The notes under the pieces are model-generated. The model was not told the origin of the DNA. It was given only the letters and a program-made list of their open reading frames with translations, and made no database searches. A program made the position numbers and the translations under genes. A DNA stretch of 64,000 bases from Amycolatopsis rubida (GTDB lineage: Bacteria > Actinomycetota > Actinomycetes > Mycobacteriales > Pseudonocardiaceae), in contig NZ_FOWC01000001.1 of assembly GCF_900115345.1 (NCBI RefSeq), positions 1,240,001 to 1,304,000 of the forward strand, given 5' to 3'. This document shows positions 1 to 7,656 of the stretch, one piece after another (the stretch's first letter is position 1; each line of letters opens with the position of its first letter).

Positions 1-261
1 ATCCGGCTGCTCGCCCGGCACTCGGAGATGTCGCAGCGGACTTTCCTGCGCCGGTTCGCCGAAGAAACCGGGACAACGCCGTTGCAGTGGCTGCTCAACG
101 CCCGGCTCGGCAAAGCGCGGGAACTGCTGGAAACCACGGACCACTCGGTGGACCGGGTCGCGCGGGACTGTGGTCTGGGCACCCCGGCCAACCTACGGCT
201 GCACTTCCGGCGGACCCTCGGAACCACGCCGACTGCCTACCGCCGCGCGTTCACGTCCTGA
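1..261 (+). CDS. AraC/GlxA-type transcriptional regulator, C-terminal part (cut by window start)
   Basis: The reading frame is open from base 1 to the TGA at 259-261, so only about 86 C-terminal residues are present. They form the double helix-turn-helix of AraC-family activators: SQRTFLRRF lies in the first recognition region and GLGTPANLRLHFRRTLGTTP in the second, ending with the family-typical TPTAYRRAF. GlxA-type members carry a DJ-1/PfpI-like domain upstream, which would lie outside the window. Its last 25 bases overlap the convergent GntR gene. Target genes cannot be told from this fragment. Confidence 0.85.
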   Translation: MRLLARHSEMSQRTFLRRFAEETGTTPLQWLLNARLGKARELLETTDHSVDRVARDCGLGTPANLRLHFRRTLGTTPTAYRRAFTS

Positions 262-947
262 TCTGTCCGCTTCGCGTCGGCGGCGGATTTCACCAGCAGT
301 TCCAGCATCGCGGTCTCCGCGTCGATCGGGTCGTGCGCGGCGATGGCGTCCAGCACTCGCCGGTGGCTCGGAACCGGATCGTCGGCGGGACCGGCGCTGT
401 GCACGAGCTTGTCCCGCTCTGCCAAGCCGATCGCGATGACGCGTTCGATCTGGAGCAGGAAGTTGTTGTGCGCTGCGGTCAACAGGCCGCGGTGGAACGC
501 CAGATCCGCTTCGACGCTCGCTTCCAGGTCCGGTGCGGAGACCATCGCGTCGAGCGCGGACGCCAGCGCGGCAAGGTCTTCGGCGGTCGCGCGTTCTGCC
601 GCCAGCCGTGCTGCCGCGGGCTCGACCACCGCGCGTACTTCGGCCAATTCGTCCAGCAGACCGGCGTTTCCGCGTGCGGTGGTTTGCCAGCGCATGACGT
701 CGGCGTCGAGCAGTTGCCAGTTCTCGCGTGGTTGCACGTAGGTCCCGTGCTTCTGCCGCGCGCCGATCATTCCCTTTGCTGCCAGCACCTTCAACGCTTC
801 CCTCAGCGCGGTGAGGCTGATGTCCAACTCCTCGCGCAGCGCGGGAAGGTCCAGCACCATGCCCTCGTGCCATTCGCCGGACAGAATGCGTGCGGCGAGC
901 GTTTCCACGGTCTGTCCGTGCAGGCCGCGAGGGCGATGGTCGGTCAC
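237..947 (-). CDS. GntR-family (FadR/FCD type) transcriptional regulator
   Basis: A 236-residue regulator. Residues 1-70 form a winged helix (ALREELDISLTALREALKVL, then GTYVQPRENWQLL) and the rest is an FCD helical ligand domain with VEADLAFHRGLLTAAHNNF and a C-terminal SHRRVLDAI, containing the Asp/His positions that bind metal and effector. The GTG start at 947 overlaps the lactonase stop (GTGA, 944-947), so the gene is translationally coupled as last gene of the aldolase-lactonase-regulator operon. By family and position (compare DgoR) it probably represses the galactonate genes and responds to a sugar acid. That role is inference. The AT-rich patch at 2561-2584 is a candidate operator. 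Confidence 0.85.
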   Translation of the reverse strand: MTDHRPRGLHGQTVETLAARILSGEWHEGMVLDLPALREELDISLTALREALKVLAAKGMIGARQKHGTYVQPRENWQLLDADVMRWQTTARGNAGLLDELAEVRAVVEPAAARLAAERATAEDLAALASALDAMVSAPDLEASVEADLAFHRGLLTAAHNNFLLQIERVIAIGLAERDKLVHSAGPADDPVPSHRRVLDAIAAHDPIDAETAMLELLVKSAADAKRTDQDVNARR

Positions 948-1930
948 CGGAGCGGGAGCACGCACGTCGGGGAGCCGGTCGGATACTTCCGGACCTCTGC
1001 GTTTCCCAAGTCTTTCAATGGGAAAACGGAAACGACATCGTCCTTGAAGGCCGCGGTGTAGCAGGTTCCGTCCGCTACCGCGAAGTTCCACGGGTACGAC
1101 CCGCACGGCTGATCGGCCGTCGCGCGCAGCGGGGTTCCGGCGAACGACGTGATGCATTCCGGCCCGCGATTCGACAGGTAGATCCCGGAATCGAGCACTT
1201 CCAGGTGTGCCACCAGTGATTCGCCGCCAGTCGCCGTCGCCGGAGTCGCGGCGACGAACTCGAACGCTCCCGGCGAAGTCTCCCGCAGCGTAATCAGCTC
1301 GCCGGACAATTCCCCGGCCATGTAAGCGATTCCGTCCTCGCCGCGCACGAGCTGTCGTGGCCCGGTGCCCGGCGGTAGCGACGAAACGGCCAGCGGAGTG
1401 AGTTTTCCTTCGGGAGACAGTGTGTAGCTGCGGATTTCGTCAGTGCCCAGATCGACGGCACTCACCACTGAACTGTCCGCTGACGATACCGCCATGTGGA
1501 CGTGCGGGCCTTCCTGCCGATCGGTGCGCGGCCCGCTTCCAGTGTGCTGCACCAGGTCCGTGCGTCCCTCGATCCGGCCGTCCGCGCGCAGGGCGAAGAC
1601 GGCGAGGCTGCCGCCGCCGTAGTTGGCACACAACAGAAACCGGCCGTCCGGCGTCACCGCGAGGTGACACGGGCTGGCCCCGCCGGATTCGACGACGTCG
1701 AGTGCGACCAGGCCGTCGGTGACCGACAAGGAGGTGATCTCGCCGTAGCTCGTCTCGTTGGTCGCGTACACCATCGGCAGCGCGGGATGCTGGGTCAGCC
1801 AGGTCGGCGACACCATCGGCAACGTCGAATCCGCGGTCAGTTCGCCACCGGAGCGCCGGAAAACCGCGATTCCGGTGCCGTTCCCGCCGGTTTCGGCGGT
1901 ACGGCAGCCGACGAGTACGACGTCGCTCAC
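944..1930 (-). CDS. Lactonase family protein (seven-bladed beta-propeller, 6-phosphogluconolactonase-like)
   Basis: A 328-residue cytosolic protein of the Pgl/3-carboxymuconolactone-cyclase fold (PF10282). Recurrent propeller motifs are visible: HPALPMVYATNE, SPCHLAVTPDGRFLLCANYG, GPHVHMAVSS and PWNFAVADGT. The family hydrolyses sugar lactones or cyclises muconates. Between a galactonate aldolase and a regulator, the likeliest job is opening galactono-lactone to galactonate. The GTG start at 1930 overlaps the aldolase stop (GTGA), and its own stop overlaps the regulator start in the same way, giving a tightly coupled three-gene operon. The substrate is inferred from context only. Confidence 0.8.
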   Translation of the reverse strand: MSDVVLVGCRTAETGGNGTGIAVFRRSGGELTADSTLPMVSPTWLTQHPALPMVYATNETSYGEITSLSVTDGLVALDVVESGGASPCHLAVTPDGRFLLCANYGGGSLAVFALRADGRIEGRTDLVQHTGSGPRTDRQEGPHVHMAVSSADSSVVSAVDLGTDEIRSYTLSPEGKLTPLAVSSLPPGTGPRQLVRGEDGIAYMAGELSGELITLRETSPGAFEFVAATPATATGGESLVAHLEVLDSGIYLSNRGPECITSFAGTPLRATADQPCGSYPWNFAVADGTCYTAAFKDDVVSVFPLKDLGNAEVRKYPTGSPTCVLPLR

Positions 1931-2541
1931 AAGCTCTCCCTCACCAATGCGGCCACTCGGACCCGGATGTCCTCGGCGGATCCACGGGTCAGCGCCGACC
2001 CGATCCCGCAGGCGACGGCGCCCGCGTCGAGCCAGCGTGGCACGTCCTCGGGAGCGATTCCACCCGTTGGCACGAGCGGGGCTTGCGGAAGCGCGGCGCG
2101 CACGTCCTTGATCCATTGCGGGCCGAGCGCGGACGCGGGGAAAACCTTTACGGCGTCAGCACCTTCCTCCATCGCGCGCACGATTTCGGTGACCGAGCCG
2201 GTGCCGGGCAGTGCCGCGATGCCGTACCGATGAGCGGTACGCAAGACCGCGGTGTGCAGTGACGGGGACACGAGAAACTGGGCTCCTGCCCGGATCGCGG
2301 CCGTTGCGGACGACTCGTCGAGCACCGTGCCTGCCCCGATGGTGGCGTCCGGATACGCGGCGCTCAGCTCCTCGATCGCGACGAGCGCGCCCGCGTTGGT
2401 GAGCGGGATTTCGACCGACTTCAACCCGGCGTCGAGCACTGCCCGCGCGGCGGCGACGGCCGAGGCGGCGTCCGCCGTCCGCACGATCCCGACGACGCCC
2501 TGGCGCACCGCTGCGCGCGTGATCTCCCACCGGTATCCCAT
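1927..2541 (-). CDS. dgoA: 2-dehydro-3-deoxy-6-phosphogalactonate (KDPGal/KDPG) aldolase
   Basis: A 204-residue class I aldolase that splits 2-keto-3-deoxy-6-phospho-sugar acids to pyruvate and glyceraldehyde 3-phosphate. The Schiff-base Lys132 sits in DAVKVFPASALGPQW, Glu44 in SVEIPLTN and phosphate-binding GG in PTGGIAPEDV. FPASALGP resembles E. coli DgoA (FPSSAFGP) and suits the neighbouring galactonate dehydratase. An upstream TTG at 2562 is possible, but ATG 2541 sits 21 bases downstream of a perfect TATAAT (complement of 2563-2568) and matches the family N-terminus. First gene of the operon running to 237. KDPG rather than KDPGal specificity cannot be excluded. Confidence 0.85.
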   Translation of the reverse strand: MGYRWEITRAAVRQGVVGIVRTADAASAVAAARAVLDAGLKSVEIPLTNAGALVAIEELSAAYPDATIGAGTVLDESSATAAIRAGAQFLVSPSLHTAVLRTAHRYGIAALPGTGSVTEIVRAMEEGADAVKVFPASALGPQWIKDVRAALPQAPLVPTGGIAPEDVPRWLDAGAVACGIGSALTRGSAEDIRVRVAALVRESL

Positions 2542-2560
2542 GGCGGCCAGCCTAGCAGGC

Positions 2561-2584
2561 AAATTATAAATTACTAATTATTCT
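2561..2584. promoter_or_regulatory. AT-rich divergent promoter/operator between aldolase and SDR genes
   Basis: This 24-base stretch has only two C and no G in an otherwise very GC-rich region. It contains a perfect -10 hexamer TATAAT for the minus operon (complement of 2563-2568), a 14-base-spaced direct repeat AATTAT (2562-2567, 2576-2581) and an imperfect dyad over 2562-2582. TTGACC at 2584-2589 could be a -35 for the plus-strand SDR gene. It is the obvious operator site for the operon's own GntR regulator; binding is inferred. Confidence 0.6.
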
Positions 2585-2621
2585 TGACCGCTGCTCCGGT
2601 GCCGCGGCATGCTTGCGAACC

Positions 2622-3302
2622 ATGCGCACTGCCGTGGTGACCGGTGCGGCGTCCGGGATCGGCGCCGCGACCGCCCGTCAGCTCGACGCCGACGGCTACC
2701 GGGTGATCGGCGTCGACCTCGCCCCGGTGCCCGGCGGCGTACCGGGCGACGTGACGGATGACCAGACGTGGCAACGAGTTCTCGACCTTGCGGGCGAAGT
2801 CGACGCAGTGGTCAGCAACGCGTACCTGCCGACTTTGGGCCCACTGCACGAAACAGACCGCGCGCAATGGCAACGACAGCTCGACGTGAACCTCACCGCG
2901 TCCTACCTCGCCGTCCGGACCTGCCTGCCTTCGCTGCGGTCTCGGCGCGGCTCGGTGGTGCTGGTTTCCTCGGTACACGCCCGTTTCGGGCTTCCCGGAC
3001 ATCCGGCGTACGCGGCCAGCAAAGGCGCGTTGGTGTCTCTGGCCCGGCAACTGGCCGTGGAGTACGCGCCGGATGTCCGGGTGAATTCGGTGCTTCCCGG
3101 TCCGGTCGAGACCGAGGCATGGGGCCGGATCAGCGCGGAAGACCGCGAACGCAGCACTCGCGCGACACCCGCCGGACGGCTCGGCGACCCGGCCGAAGTC
3201 GCCGCGGTGATCGCGTTCCTGCTCTCGCCCGCGGCTTCGTTCGTGACAGGGGCGGAGCTGACCGTCGACGGCGGCTGGTCGGCTGCGAAAGATTCCGCTT
3301 AG
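2622..3302 (+). CDS. SDR-family NAD(P)-dependent oxidoreductase, probable sugar dehydrogenase
   Basis: A 226-residue short-chain dehydrogenase. The nucleotide motif TGAASGIG is at residues 7-14 and the catalytic triad is Ser117, Tyr130, Lys134 (SSVHARFG ... PAYAASK). PGPVETE and the C-terminal VTGAELTVDGGW are standard. The usual NNAG motif is SNAY here. It ends 8 bases before galactonate dehydratase and shares its operon, so oxidation of galactose (or a similar aldose) to the lactone is the most economical guess; an L-fuconate- or other acid-linked dehydrogenase is equally possible. ATG 2622 is preferred to TTG 2613 because the Rossmann strand begins right after it. Confidence 0.8.
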   Translation: MRTAVVTGAASGIGAATARQLDADGYRVIGVDLAPVPGGVPGDVTDDQTWQRVLDLAGEVDAVVSNAYLPTLGPLHETDRAQWQRQLDVNLTASYLAVRTCLPSLRSRRGSVVLVSSVHARFGLPGHPAYAASKGALVSLARQLAVEYAPDVRVNSVLPGPVETEAWGRISAEDRERSTRATPAGRLGDPAEVAAVIAFLLSPAASFVTGAELTVDGGWSAAKDSA

Positions 3303-3310
3303 GAGACAGG

Positions 3311-4459
3311 GTGCAGATCACCGGGATCGAAACGTTCCTCGTCGCGCCGCGCTGGTTGTTCCTCAAGATCAGTACCGACGAGGGCATCACCGGCTGGGGC
3401 GAACCGGTCGTGGAAGGGCGTGCCGGTACCGTCCGCGCGGCCGTGCACGAGCTGGCCGAACTGCTCGTGGGGAAGGATCCGCTGCGCATCGAGGACCACT
3501 GGCAGGTGCTGCGCCGAGGCGGCTTCTACCGCGGTGGTCCGGTGCTTTCGAGCGCGCTCGCCGGGTTCGATCAGGCGTTGTGGGACATCGCGGGCAAGGC
3601 CCGGAACGCACCGGTGCACGAGCTGCTCGGCGGTCCGGTGCGCGGCCGGGTGCGGGTGTATTCGTGGGTCGGTGGCGACCGTCCGTCGGGGATCTTCGAC
3701 GCGGTGTCCGCGCAGGTCGAGCGGGGTTTCACGGCGGTGAAGATGAACGTCGCCGGTCCGCTCGGGCCGATCGCCGCTCCGGCCGAAGCGAGTGCCGCGC
3801 TGGCTCGCGCCAGGGAGGCCAGGGAAGCGCTCGGACCCGACCGGGACCTGGCGATCGACTTCCACGGCCGCGTCGCGCCCGCGATGGCGCGCCGGCTGGT
3901 GAAGATGCTCGAAGAAGTACAGCCGATGTTCGTCGAGGAGCCGGTGCTGCCGGAACTGCCCGCTGACGTGGTCAGATCGGTGGTCGAGGCAGCCACCGTG
4001 CCGATCGCGCTCGGGGAACGGCTGTTTTCGCGCTGGGAGTTCAAACCGGTGCTGGACGCGGGCGTCGCCGTGGTGCAGCCGGATCCGTCGCACGCGGGCG
4101 GCATCTCGGAGCTGCGCCGGATCGCCGCGCTGGCCGAGGTGTACGGCGCGAACCTGGCCCCGCACTGCCCGCTCGGCCCGATCTCGCTGGCCGCCGCACT
4201 GCAGGTCGCGTTCGCGACGCCGAACTTCCTCATCCAGGAGCAAAGCCTCGGCATGCACTACCACGACGGCCGCGAGCCGGTGGCTTATCTCGCCGACGAC
4301 GCGTTGTTCCGGTTCACCGACGGCTACGCCGCGCGCCCGACCGCGCCCGGCCTCGGCATCGAGGTGGACGAGGAGGCGGTCCGCCGCGCCGACGAGACCG
4401 GACACGCCTGGCGGTCGCCGGTGTGGCGGCTGCCCGACGGCAGCTTCACGGAGTGGTGA
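3311..4459 (+). CDS. dgoD: D-galactonate dehydratase
   Basis: At 382 residues it has exactly the length of E. coli DgoD and close similarity throughout (compare E. coli RWMFLKIETDEG with RWLFLKISTDEG here, and YSWVGGDRP in both). It is an enolase-superfamily enzyme that dehydrates D-galactonate to 2-keto-3-deoxygalactonate. Visible catalytic residues are Asp183 and His185 in DFHGR, Glu209 in VEEPV, Glu236 in GERLF and His285 in APHCPLGP, with HAGGI preceding. The GTG start at 3311 follows AGGAG (3301-3305) and an 8-base gap after the SDR gene. This is the best-supported assignment of the locus and anchors the reading of its neighbours. Confidence 0.93.
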   Translation: MQITGIETFLVAPRWLFLKISTDEGITGWGEPVVEGRAGTVRAAVHELAELLVGKDPLRIEDHWQVLRRGGFYRGGPVLSSALAGFDQALWDIAGKARNAPVHELLGGPVRGRVRVYSWVGGDRPSGIFDAVSAQVERGFTAVKMNVAGPLGPIAAPAEASAALARAREAREALGPDRDLAIDFHGRVAPAMARRLVKMLEEVQPMFVEEPVLPELPADVVRSVVEAATVPIALGERLFSRWEFKPVLDAGVAVVQPDPSHAGGISELRRIAALAEVYGANLAPHCPLGPISLAAALQVAFATPNFLIQEQSLGMHYHDGREPVAYLADDALFRFTDGYAARPTAPGLGIEVDEEAVRRADETGHAWRSPVWRLPDGSFTEW

Positions 4460-4493
4460 CCGCCGCGCTGACCTGCGCAGGTATCGTGGCCGC

Positions 4494-5921
4494 GTGACGG
4501 ACAAGCCCCGCATTCCGAACGTGCTCGCCGCCCGCTACGCCTCGCCTGAGCTGGTGGCGCTCTGGTCGCCCGAACGTAAGGTCGTGCTCGAGCGACGGCT
4601 GTGGCTCGCCGTGCTGCGGGCTCAGGCCGAACTGGGCGTCGAGGTGCCCGAAGGCGTTGTCGATGACTACGAGCGTGTGGTCGAGCAGGTCGACCTCGAC
4701 TCGATCGCCGCGCGCGAACGCGTCACCCGGCACGACGTGAAGGCCCGGATCGAGGAGTTCAACGCCCTCGCCGGGCACGAGCACGTGCACAAGGGCATGA
4801 CCTCGCGCGATCTCACCGAGAACGTCGAGCAGCTGCAGCAGCTGCGGTCGCTGGAACTGGTCCGCGGCCGCGTCGCCGCGGTGCTGTCCAGGCTGGCCGC
4901 GCTCGCCGTCGAACACTCCGATCTGGTGATGGCCGGCCGCTCGCACAACGTCGCCGCGCAGGCGACCACGCTCGGCAAGCGCTTCGCGACCGCCGCCGAC
5001 GAGCTGCTCGTCGCGTTCTCCCGGCTGGACAACCTCATCGAGCGCTACCCGCTGCGCGGCATCAAGGGCCCGGTCGGCACCGCGCAGGACATGCTCGACC
5101 TGCTCGGCGACGGGTCCACTTTGGACCAGCTGGAATCGCGGATCGCCGAGCATCTGGGCTTCGGCAACCGGTTCGTCAGCGTTGGCCAGGTGTACCCGCG
5201 TTCGCTCGATTTCGATGTGTGCTCCACTGTGGTCCAGCTGGCCGCCGCGCCGTCCAGCCTCGCCAAGACGATCCGGCTGATGGCCGGGCACGAGCTGGTC
5301 ACCGAGGGCTTCAAACCGGGCCAGGTCGGGTCCTCGGCCATGCCGCACAAGATGAACACCCGCTCGTGCGAACGCGTGAACGGCCTCGCCGTGGTGCTGC
5401 GCGGCTACCTGTCGATGATCGGCGAACTGGCCGGCGACCAGTGGAACGAGGGCGACGTCTCGGATTCCGTCGTGCGCCGCGTCGCGCTGCCGGACGCGTT
5501 CTTCGCGCTCGACGGCCTGCTCGAAACCTTCCTCACCGTGCTCGGCGAATTCGGCGCGTTCCCGGCCGTGGTCGAGCGTGAGCTTGATCGCTATCTCCCG
5601 TTCCTCGCGACCACGAAGGTGCTCATGGCGTCCGTGCGCCGGGGCGTCGGGCGTGAGACGGCTCACGAGGCCATCAAGGAGAACGCCGTCGGAGTCGCCC
5701 TCGCGATGCGCGAACGGGGGGCGGAGAACGACCTCCTCGACCGGCTCGCGGCCGACGAACGCCTCCCGCTCGACCGCGCTGACCTGGACGAACTCCTCGC
5801 CGACCGGATCTCGTTCACCGGCGTCGCCCCGCGTCAGGTCGAAGAAGTCGCGGCGCGCGTCGAGGACGTGCTCAAGCGGTTCCCGGACGCCGCGGCGTAC
5901 GCGCCGCAGCCGATTCTGTGA
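4494..5921 (+). CDS. purB: Adenylosuccinate lyase
   Basis: A 475-residue fumarase/aspartase-superfamily enzyme acting twice in purine synthesis, converting SAICAR to AICAR and adenylosuccinate to AMP, with fumarate released each time. The signature loop SSAMPHKMNTRSCE is present, with HKGMTSRDLTEN in the N-terminal active-site segment and MAGRSHNVAAQATTLGKR carrying the catalytic His. The GTG start at 4494 lies six bases after a TATCGT hexamer (4482-4487), suggesting a leaderless message. It faces the strong hairpin at 5998-6030. First of seven purine genes scattered over the window. Confidence 0.96.
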   Translation: MTDKPRIPNVLAARYASPELVALWSPERKVVLERRLWLAVLRAQAELGVEVPEGVVDDYERVVEQVDLDSIAARERVTRHDVKARIEEFNALAGHEHVHKGMTSRDLTENVEQLQQLRSLELVRGRVAAVLSRLAALAVEHSDLVMAGRSHNVAAQATTLGKRFATAADELLVAFSRLDNLIERYPLRGIKGPVGTAQDMLDLLGDGSTLDQLESRIAEHLGFGNRFVSVGQVYPRSLDFDVCSTVVQLAAAPSSLAKTIRLMAGHELVTEGFKPGQVGSSAMPHKMNTRSCERVNGLAVVLRGYLSMIGELAGDQWNEGDVSDSVVRRVALPDAFFALDGLLETFLTVLGEFGAFPAVVERELDRYLPFLATTKVLMASVRRGVGRETAHEAIKENAVGVALAMRERGAENDLLDRLAADERLPLDRADLDELLADRISFTGVAPRQVEEVAARVEDVLKRFPDAAAYAPQPIL

Positions 5922-5979
5922 GTGCGCGCACGTCGTCCACGTGCTGAGACGGCATTACTCGATCGGGCGAAGCTTTTAG

Positions 5980-6062
5980 TCTTCCTGCCGAACCCGGAAG
6001 CGCCAGGCCGCCACCCGCGGCCTGGCGCTTTCCTGTCTGCGCATCCCGGATATTCAGGAAGA
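5980..6062 (+). promoter_or_regulatory. Structured leader of the ABC-transporter operon (RBS-complementary segment)
   Basis: TCTTCCTG at 5980-5987 is the exact reverse complement of CAGGAAGA at 6055-6062, which is the ribosome-binding site of the first lipoprotein gene. The two segments enclose the terminator-like hairpin at 5998-6030. CTTCC (5981-5985) can alternatively pair with GGAAG (5996-6000), which overlaps the hairpin foot, so mutually exclusive folds exist. Only 36 bases separate the hairpin from the ATG, so the operon promoter probably lies upstream of it. Possible attenuation or RBS sequestration is inference. Confidence 0.4.
5998..6030 (+). terminator. Perfect 14-bp hairpin after purB
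   Basis: AAGCGCCAGGCCGC (5998-6011) and GCGGCCTGGCGCTT (6017-6030) are perfectly complementary around a 5-base loop, followed by TCCTG. It would end purB transcription. Because it sits so close to the next gene it may also lie inside that gene's leader. Confidence 0.8.
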
Positions 6063-6066
6063 AGTC

Positions 6067-6870
6067 ATGAGAAAGATCCTCAGCACGCTCGCCGTCGTAG
6101 TCGCCGCCACCGCGGGCCTTACGGCGTGCGGATCCTCGGACGCTTCCGGGGAAACCCTGCGCGTCGGCACCCTCGCCGACGCCCCGCCCAGCATCTACCT
6201 CGAAAACGGCCAGTTCACCGGGTACGACAACGAACTGCTGCGGGACATCGCCAAGCGCGAGGGCTTCCAGGTCGAGTTCGTCGGCACCGAGTTCTCCGGC
6301 CTGCTCGCCAAGGTCGCCGGCGGACAGCTCGACATCGGCAGCTCGACGATCTCCGCGACCGCCGCGCGCAAGAAGACCGTGGCGTTCAGCAACGGCTACG
6401 ACACCAGCTACACCACCGTCGTCAGCAAGAAGGGCGCCGCGCTGCCCGCCGCGAACTCGTTCGCCGGCAAGCGGGTCGGTGTCGTGCAGGGTTCGGTGCA
6501 GGACGAGTTCGCGGGCAAGCTCGCTGGTGCGCAGGTCGTCCGGTTCCCGGACTACAACGCCGGTTTCGCGCAGCTGAAGACCGGCGGTCTCGACGGCTGG
6601 GTCGTGCCGAAGGACATCGGCCAGAAGTACCTCGACCAGAACCCGGCGATTCCGCTCGAATTCGGCTACACCGTCGCGGACAAGGACACCCCGTCGGCCT
6701 TCGCGGTCGCCAAGTCGAACCCCGAGCTGCTGAAGAAGATCAACGACGGTCTCGCCAAGGCGATCGCCGACGGCACCGCGGCCCGGCTGCACGCGCAGTT
6801 CTTCAAGGAAGCGCCGGTCGCGAAGGAGCTGGAGAAGGGCGGCCCCGGCCTCCCGGTGGCGAACTCCTGA
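6067..6870 (+). CDS. Amino-acid-type ABC transporter substrate-binding lipoprotein (first of two)
   Basis: A 267-residue SBP_bac_3 family protein. A short charged start, a hydrophobic stretch and the lipobox LTAC (Cys at 21) mark a lipoprotein exported by Sec and anchored to the membrane. The mature part has the polar-amino-acid binding fold: TLRVGTLADAPPSIY, GYDNELLRDIAKR, GGQLDIGSS, KKTVAFSNGY and FAGKRVGVVQGS. ATG 6067 follows AGGAAGAAG. The ligand cannot be read; the family takes glutamine, cystine, arginine and others. It is paralogous to the next gene and both precede one permease and one ATPase. Confidence 0.88.
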   Translation: MRKILSTLAVVVAATAGLTACGSSDASGETLRVGTLADAPPSIYLENGQFTGYDNELLRDIAKREGFQVEFVGTEFSGLLAKVAGGQLDIGSSTISATAARKKTVAFSNGYDTSYTTVVSKKGAALPAANSFAGKRVGVVQGSVQDEFAGKLAGAQVVRFPDYNAGFAQLKTGGLDGWVVPKDIGQKYLDQNPAIPLEFGYTVADKDTPSAFAVAKSNPELLKKINDGLAKAIADGTAARLHAQFFKEAPVAKELEKGGPGLPVANS

Positions 6871-6890
6871 TGCGCGGGCACACTGGTGGC

Positions 6891-7652
6891 ATGAAGAAAC
6901 TGATCGTCACCGCCCTCGCGGCGGCACTGGTCGCCGGTCTCACCGCGTGCGGTGGCGACGCGGGCGAGACCCTGCGGGTCGGCACGCTGAGCGATTCCCG
7001 GCCCAACGCGTACCAGGAGAACGGTGAATTCACCGGCTTCGACAACGCGTTGCTGAAGGACATCGCCGCGAAAGAAGGCCTGAAGCTGGAATTCGTGGCG
7101 ACCGATTTCTCGGCGCTGCTCGGCAGCGTCGCGAACGGCCGGTTCGACATCGGCAGCTCGGCGATCGCGCAGACCGACGAGCGCAAGAAGACGGTGGCGT
7201 TCAGCGATCCCTACAACTACCAGTCGCTCGGCATCGAGGCGAAGGCGAGCGCGGGCATCTCCGACGAGAACTCGTTGACCGGCAAGCGGATCGGCGTGGT
7301 GCAGGGCACGGTGTCGGACACCTGGCTCGCCGCGAACGCGCCGAAAGCGCAGGCGGTCCGGTTCCCGAACGACGCGGCGGCGCTGAGCGCGCTGAAGTCG
7401 GCGGCGATCGACGGCGCGGTGTTCGACCAGGTGTCCGCGGAGGACTACGCGACCAAGAACCCCGAACTGAAGGTCACGAAGGCGATCACGACCAGCATCC
7501 CGCACGGATACGCGGTGCGGAAGGGCAACACCGAACTGCTGGGCAAGCTGAACGACGGCATCAAGAAGGCCGTCGCGGACGGCACCTGGGCGAAGGTGCA
7601 CCAGCAGTTCGAGCCGAGCATTCCGGTTCCCGCGGATTTCAAGACGAAGTAG
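6891..7652 (+). CDS. Amino-acid-type ABC transporter substrate-binding lipoprotein (second of two)
   Basis: A 253-residue paralogue of the preceding gene with the same block order (ETLRVGTLSDSRPNAY, GFDNALLKDIAAKEG, FDIGSSAIAQTDERKKTVAF). The signal peptide MKKLIVTALAAALVAGLTAC ends in a lipobox. ATG 6891 gives a clean signal peptide and follows CACACT by six bases; ATG 6870, overlapping the previous stop as TGATG, would add seven residues and couple translation. Tandem binding proteins on one transporter usually widen ligand range; which ligands is unknown. A 4-base gap leads to the permease. Confidence 0.88.
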   Translation: MKKLIVTALAAALVAGLTACGGDAGETLRVGTLSDSRPNAYQENGEFTGFDNALLKDIAAKEGLKLEFVATDFSALLGSVANGRFDIGSSAIAQTDERKKTVAFSDPYNYQSLGIEAKASAGISDENSLTGKRIGVVQGTVSDTWLAANAPKAQAVRFPNDAAALSALKSAAIDGAVFDQVSAEDYATKNPELKVTKAITTSIPHGYAVRKGNTELLGKLNDGIKKAVADGTWAKVHQQFEPSIPVPADFKTK

Positions 7653-7656
7653 CCCG

